DNA of 64,000 nt from Carposina sasakii (taxonomy: Eukaryota > Arthropoda > Insecta > Lepidoptera > Carposinidae). The notes below the pieces were generated by a model. The model was not told where the DNA came from. It made no database searches and worked only from the letters and a program-made list of their open reading frames with translations. Below are positions 60,071 through 64,000 of this stretch, one piece after another. The translations under genes and the position numbers were made by a program. The DNA lies in assembly GCA_014607495.2 (NCBI GenBank), contig CP053152.1:1178001-1242000 (forward strand), read 5' to 3'. How positions within the stretch are numbered: position 1 is the stretch's first letter; each line of letters opens with the position of its first letter.

Positions 60071-60248
60071 AGCGACCCGCCCCGGCTTCGCACGGGTGCA
60101 ATGCTTATACTATAAGTACATATAAACCTTCCTCTTGAATCATTCTATATATTTAAAAAAAAAACACCACATCAAAATCTGATGCGTAATTTAAAATATC
60201 TAAGCACAGGGACAGACAGACAGCTGGAAGCAACTTTGTTTTATACTA
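60071..60248 (+). mobile_element. Lepidopteran AGCGACCCGCCCCGGC repeat, copy 2
   Basis: Longer copy of the repeat at 7010-7155, with AAACCTTCCTCTTGAATCAT, a poly-A stretch and GACAGACAGACAGCTGG. The open frame at 60182-60466 begins inside it and is not a gene. Confidence 0.7.
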
Positions 60249-60479
60249 TACATATTATGATGGTAATAATTCTCGGCTGTTGGTCAAACAATAATGATGA
60301 AAAACTCTTTGATCGCTCAACCAATAAAATAAAAATACCAATAAATGCCTCAATATACAATGATAGAATAAATGACAGTGATCGCTATAGACCACAATTT
60401 ACCCGAATCAATTCATACCTAATCCCTACAGGAATGCATCACTATCCCTACCTCCTACATCTATAACAATGCCGGTGAT

Positions 60480-62810
60480 CGCCAGATGCAATTCGACAAT
60501 GCAGTCCACTTTGACAGTCAGCTGTTCGGCATTCGACATTCGGTGGCCATTTTGAATTATTTGACAATTGAATTCCAAGTGCTCAGCAGCAATGTCAGGG
60601 TTAATTTTATATTAATTTAGAAATGGTAGGTAATAAAATTTCGCTGCATTAAGACAGGTTCAGCAAACAGTCCTAGTAAATATTTAACTAATTCTCATTT
60701 AATTTATTAAATAACGTTATATTATACCGTCACAATAATAGTAAGAAGTTATTCTACGAGATAACTTTTTATTTTTTTACTAAAAAGTGGCTAACTAGCT
60801 TTTAATACGACAGTTAGATAATGGCAGAAAGTGGCATGGCCCTGGACAAAACGGTGACACGATTTAGAAAAATACCTAACGAACTTAATAAGATCTCTGC
60901 CGCTTACATACGTACTTACATATTATCCATGTTTTGTAGTTAACAGTATAAAAATAACTCCTAATTAGTCACGTTAATAATAACAATGCAATTCTCACGC
61001 ATTCCTCGTTATAGTATCGTAAACAAGAACGCTTAACTGTAACACGAGCAGTAACCTTCGCTAATTTTTATTTCATATCTCTAACTTGCGAGCTGTGGCA
61101 TAGAGGAATGAGAATACTTACTTTCTTATTATTTATATTAATTAATTTCTTTAAGATATAATATTCTTACTAGAGGTGACGCCCGTGAATCCGTTCCCGT
61201 AACGTGGATTGCTGAATAAAAGTAAATGTGGAAAATAAAGAAGCGGTGATAACACTGATAACCCACATGTCTGAGTCGGACAGCGGCGTAGGTTCCATTT
61301 GATCCGGGTCAGTTCCACAAAATTTATTATATTCTAAAGTTTATGTATAATCAGGCAATAAATGTATTAAGTATGCGAATCACCAATTTAATTCTAGAGG
61401 GTTAGTATTAATCTTTGATTCGAACTCGTTCGCGTTAGCGTAAAGGTGCCAACTATTTATGTAATAGCCTAATGACTTGATGTAATAAAAGTGCGAATAA
61501 CGGCACTACGTGATACGAGTAGATTGTATAGTTTACGTTAACGCGATCGAATTCGCAGTGAAAACTCACCAAGCCAACTCCATCTACTCAGTAAATGAAT
61601 TTCTGGTGGGCTTAGTAAACGACATATAAGTAATCTAAAAATACTTGCAAATGTAATTATTATAAATATTATTAAGAAGAAAATATATTAAAAAAATCAC
61701 CCGAGTGAGATTTGAACTCACGACGTCTCGCAAACCCTGCTTTCGCTCTAACCAACTGAGCCATGTAATTATATAAATCAATAAGTCCATAATTCTAAAA
61801 GCAAACAGAGAATCAGTGCATTAAGTAACCATGACTCACTGTGAAATAAAACATAAAACAACTACGATCCGAATGGTGTTGTCAACGGCACAACTAAATA
61901 TTGAAATAGAAATTTTATCTCGGCTTAATCTCTGGTCCAATTATGGCCTATTTATAAGTCTCGGGGTGGTCCAAAAAAGGAAATATAAGTTCGACAAACT
62001 TACCTTGCGAACGGAATGCTTTTTAAACCTCACTCAAGAGTCAAGAATTTAGCCATGTGAATGATGGTGAAACTTATTTGTTTCAGGTTGAAAAGTGGTA
62101 AATTTTATTAACATTTTTATACAAGTATCAAGTTTCTTTTTAGGTAGGTATGTCAAAAATTTATTTTCTTTAGGAATCATCACATGAAAAAGCTAAGTAA
62201 GGCACTGTTTAGAAATGACATTTAACAGGAGGAACATCTTTGAAATTTAAACAATGTTTAGCTCTTAAGCAATGTTTGAATTCTTTTGTAGTATCACGGC
62301 TAGTGTCCTCATAAGAATTACACAGACAGTAGCGCACCTGCGGGTTCCTTAGCTAAGTTTGTCGAATGAGGAGTGAAACATTTTGTAGTTTTGTTAAGTT
62401 TTGTTCCGACCTCCGTCAATTACACTTGTCAGTTGCTGTACTGTGTCGCGGGAGAAGACGGTTGGTGTCAGGTTTGGTAAGGTAGCAGCATTGGATGCTA
62501 ATATTCTATTATTATCTACCATAGGTAGATGATTGTCGAAATCCACTGACTGTATTTAACGACGTGTCTGTCGCTCTAATATCGTGATGTAGAGCTAGTT
62601 ATCATTTGTCAATATTGACATTTTATAATTAGGAATTATTATGTCATAAAATTGTTCTTCGGAACGGAGAGAAAACAACAAAAACCTTATTATTTCTTTG
62701 TTACCCTTTCAAGTCTATTTTCGATATTTTCTCTACAATTTGTAAACTGTCACTCATGTACATAATTGATTTATAGTATCTACAGCGCCCCTAAAATTGT
62801 GAACGTTGCA
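60480..62810. other. Intergenic AT-rich DNA
   Basis: Apart from the reverse SINE at 61694 no feature is supported. A GC-richer stretch at 62400-62500 (TGTCAGTTGCTGTACTGTGT) could be a transcription start region; the evidence is weak. Confidence 0.4.
61694..61768 (-). mobile_element. tRNA-headed SINE, reverse copy
   Basis: On the - strand: ATGGCTCAGTTGGTTAGAGC, then GTGAGTTCAAATCTCACTCG and GGTGATTTTTTTAATATATT. The acceptor 5' side is lost (AATTACAT instead of ACCCGG), so it is not a working tRNA. Confidence 0.7.
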
Positions 62811-62822
62811 TCCATATTGTAT

Positions 62823-63077
62823 CATCATCATCAGCCTATTGCAGTCCACTGCTGGACGCAGGCCTCCCCCAGGGCACGCCACAAGACTGCCATGGGGGGT
62901 ATTTGCCCATAGTCACCATACTGCGCAGGCGGGTTGGTGACCGCAGTTTGTATTTTGGACTATGTTGTCAACACGGAAGGTGCTGCTGCCCACCTCCCGG
63001 CAACCCTTAATCGCCTCGTACGATACCCACGGGCGGACATAGGGTGCTACGAATTCTACTCTGCCGGTACCACGTGG
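62823..63077 (-). mobile_element. RTE-tailed SINE, full copy with target duplication
   Basis: Exact 11-bp direct repeat CCATATTGTAT on both sides (62812-62822, 63078-63088) fixes the ends. Same head, body and (ATG)n tail as the copy at 36533. Confidence 0.88.
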
Positions 63078-63506
63078 CCATATTGTATAAGAAAGTAAGA
63101 TACAGATCGAATGCGGTAATCATAACAAGAGCAACTCCGAATATTACTACTGTTCGGTACAATACTTTATGTTGGACACACAAAACGACATTCCTAAGCT
63201 CCGCCTGTAACTTCACTCATCCACCGTTTGTATATGTAAATATAATAGTCTCAAAATAATAGAAAAACTGTTAAGATTAAGCCACTAAAAAGAAAAGTAC
63301 ATAATTATGTAGAGAAATGCCTAAAAAAGTATCAACTAAATACAATGAAGGATATAGGAAAAAAGAATCTCTTCGGCGGCATTATTGACGTCGATAGACC
63401 AGCTGAAAGGAACTCAATAGGAACAGGGAAATTCTGTGAACTATTGTTCTAGGTAATAACTGAATATAGATTCATTAACTAGGCATAATTTTGGACTTCT
63501 TAATAC

Positions 63507-63586
63507 TGGCACGGAATGCAGAGGTCGTGGGTTCGATTCCCACCCGGGTGAGGACTTTTTTCCATTTCTTCATTAATAATTTTCTT
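63507..63586 (+). mobile_element. tRNA-headed SINE, 5'-truncated copy
   Basis: Lacks the A box. Starts within the anticodon region (CTGGCACGGAATGCAGAGGT) and keeps the B box and the CCATTTCTTCATTAATAATT tail. Confidence 0.7.
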
Positions 63587-64000
63587 AATACTTGCTCAAT
63601 TCTAAATAAATTTTCCATATAAATAAGGACATTCTTTGTAAAGAAAACTTAGACTTTTTTCTAAGTAGCGTATGCCATATTTGCCAAATATTTCCCTCAC
63701 ACCCGTGACCCCATGACCTCACCATATGATCGAAAGGTCAAATAACACCGGTTACAAATATGATTAAAAATAACGACTATCATCTGTCCGTTGGCCGATA
63801 ACTGGTCCGGCAGTTAAAATCAGCTGATATACAACAGGTTTTAATGATATATGTCGTTTAACCGTCTCGATGGAAAATAGCATTGAGGTTAGCCTCCAAA
63901 GAATTTGCCATATAAATAAGCTTAGTTTATGTCAAAGCTGTCCCTATGCCACACCCTTTTTGAACCTGCGATGGTACCTATGCGAAATTTCTCTGGAACT

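Noticed and set aside
1..64000. CRISPR arrays, prophage, bacterial operons
   Set aside because: No regularly spaced repeats, ribosome binding sites or long uninterrupted ORFs; the DNA is plainly from an insect.

Overview
This window is AT-rich insect nuclear DNA and almost certainly comes from a moth or butterfly. The evidence is spliced genes with GT-AG introns, an insect-like start context, many short TAGGTAGGTA-type runs, and a dense load of repeats of the kind common in Lepidoptera: RTE-type LINE 3' ends, tRNA-headed SINEs, Lep1/Helitron-like pieces ending in CTAGT, and many MITEs. There are no bacterial or viral genes, no CRISPR array and no convincing functional tRNA or rRNA.

Two conserved genes can be read with confidence. 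GINS2 (Psf2, a subunit of the GINS part of the replicative helicase) lies on the + strand in three exons between 17403 and 18816. Traf4 (TNF-receptor-associated factor 4: TRAF zinc fingers, coiled coil and C-terminal MATH/TRAF domain) lies on the - strand. Its six conserved 3' exons lie between 29085 and 25848, and the likely first coding exon is at 50434-50243, about 21 kb upstream, inside a GC-rich promoter-like patch. A second possible first exon sits at 41707-41669. Two Traf4 exons each carry one extra base that breaks the reading frame, although the protein on both sides is well conserved. This is the most important point to check in the window.

Layout: 1-9500 is mostly non-coding with a cluster of E2F-type motifs (2477-2500), a decayed spliced transposon-like gene (about 4150-5790) and a TTAA-flanked palindromic MITE. 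A candidate last exon of a small cysteine-containing protein is at 9531-9688. 10-17 kb is repeats, including a diverged segmental duplication, a 116-bp MITE and palindromic MITEs. 17.4-18.8 kb is GINS2. 19-24 kb is nested DNA transposons and a SINE. 24-25.85 kb is the 3' flank or 3'UTR of Traf4. 25.85-50.43 kb is Traf4 with its very long first intron. 50.4-64 kb is intergenic DNA with hAT MITEs, tRNA-headed SINEs and RTE-tailed SINEs.

Nothing suggests that GINS2 and Traf4 act together. GINS2 serves DNA replication and Traf4 serves signalling and cell polarity; they are simply tail-to-tail neighbours (+ then -). The less described material is the repeat biology: several short families whose copies, ends and target-site duplications can be read directly from this window.
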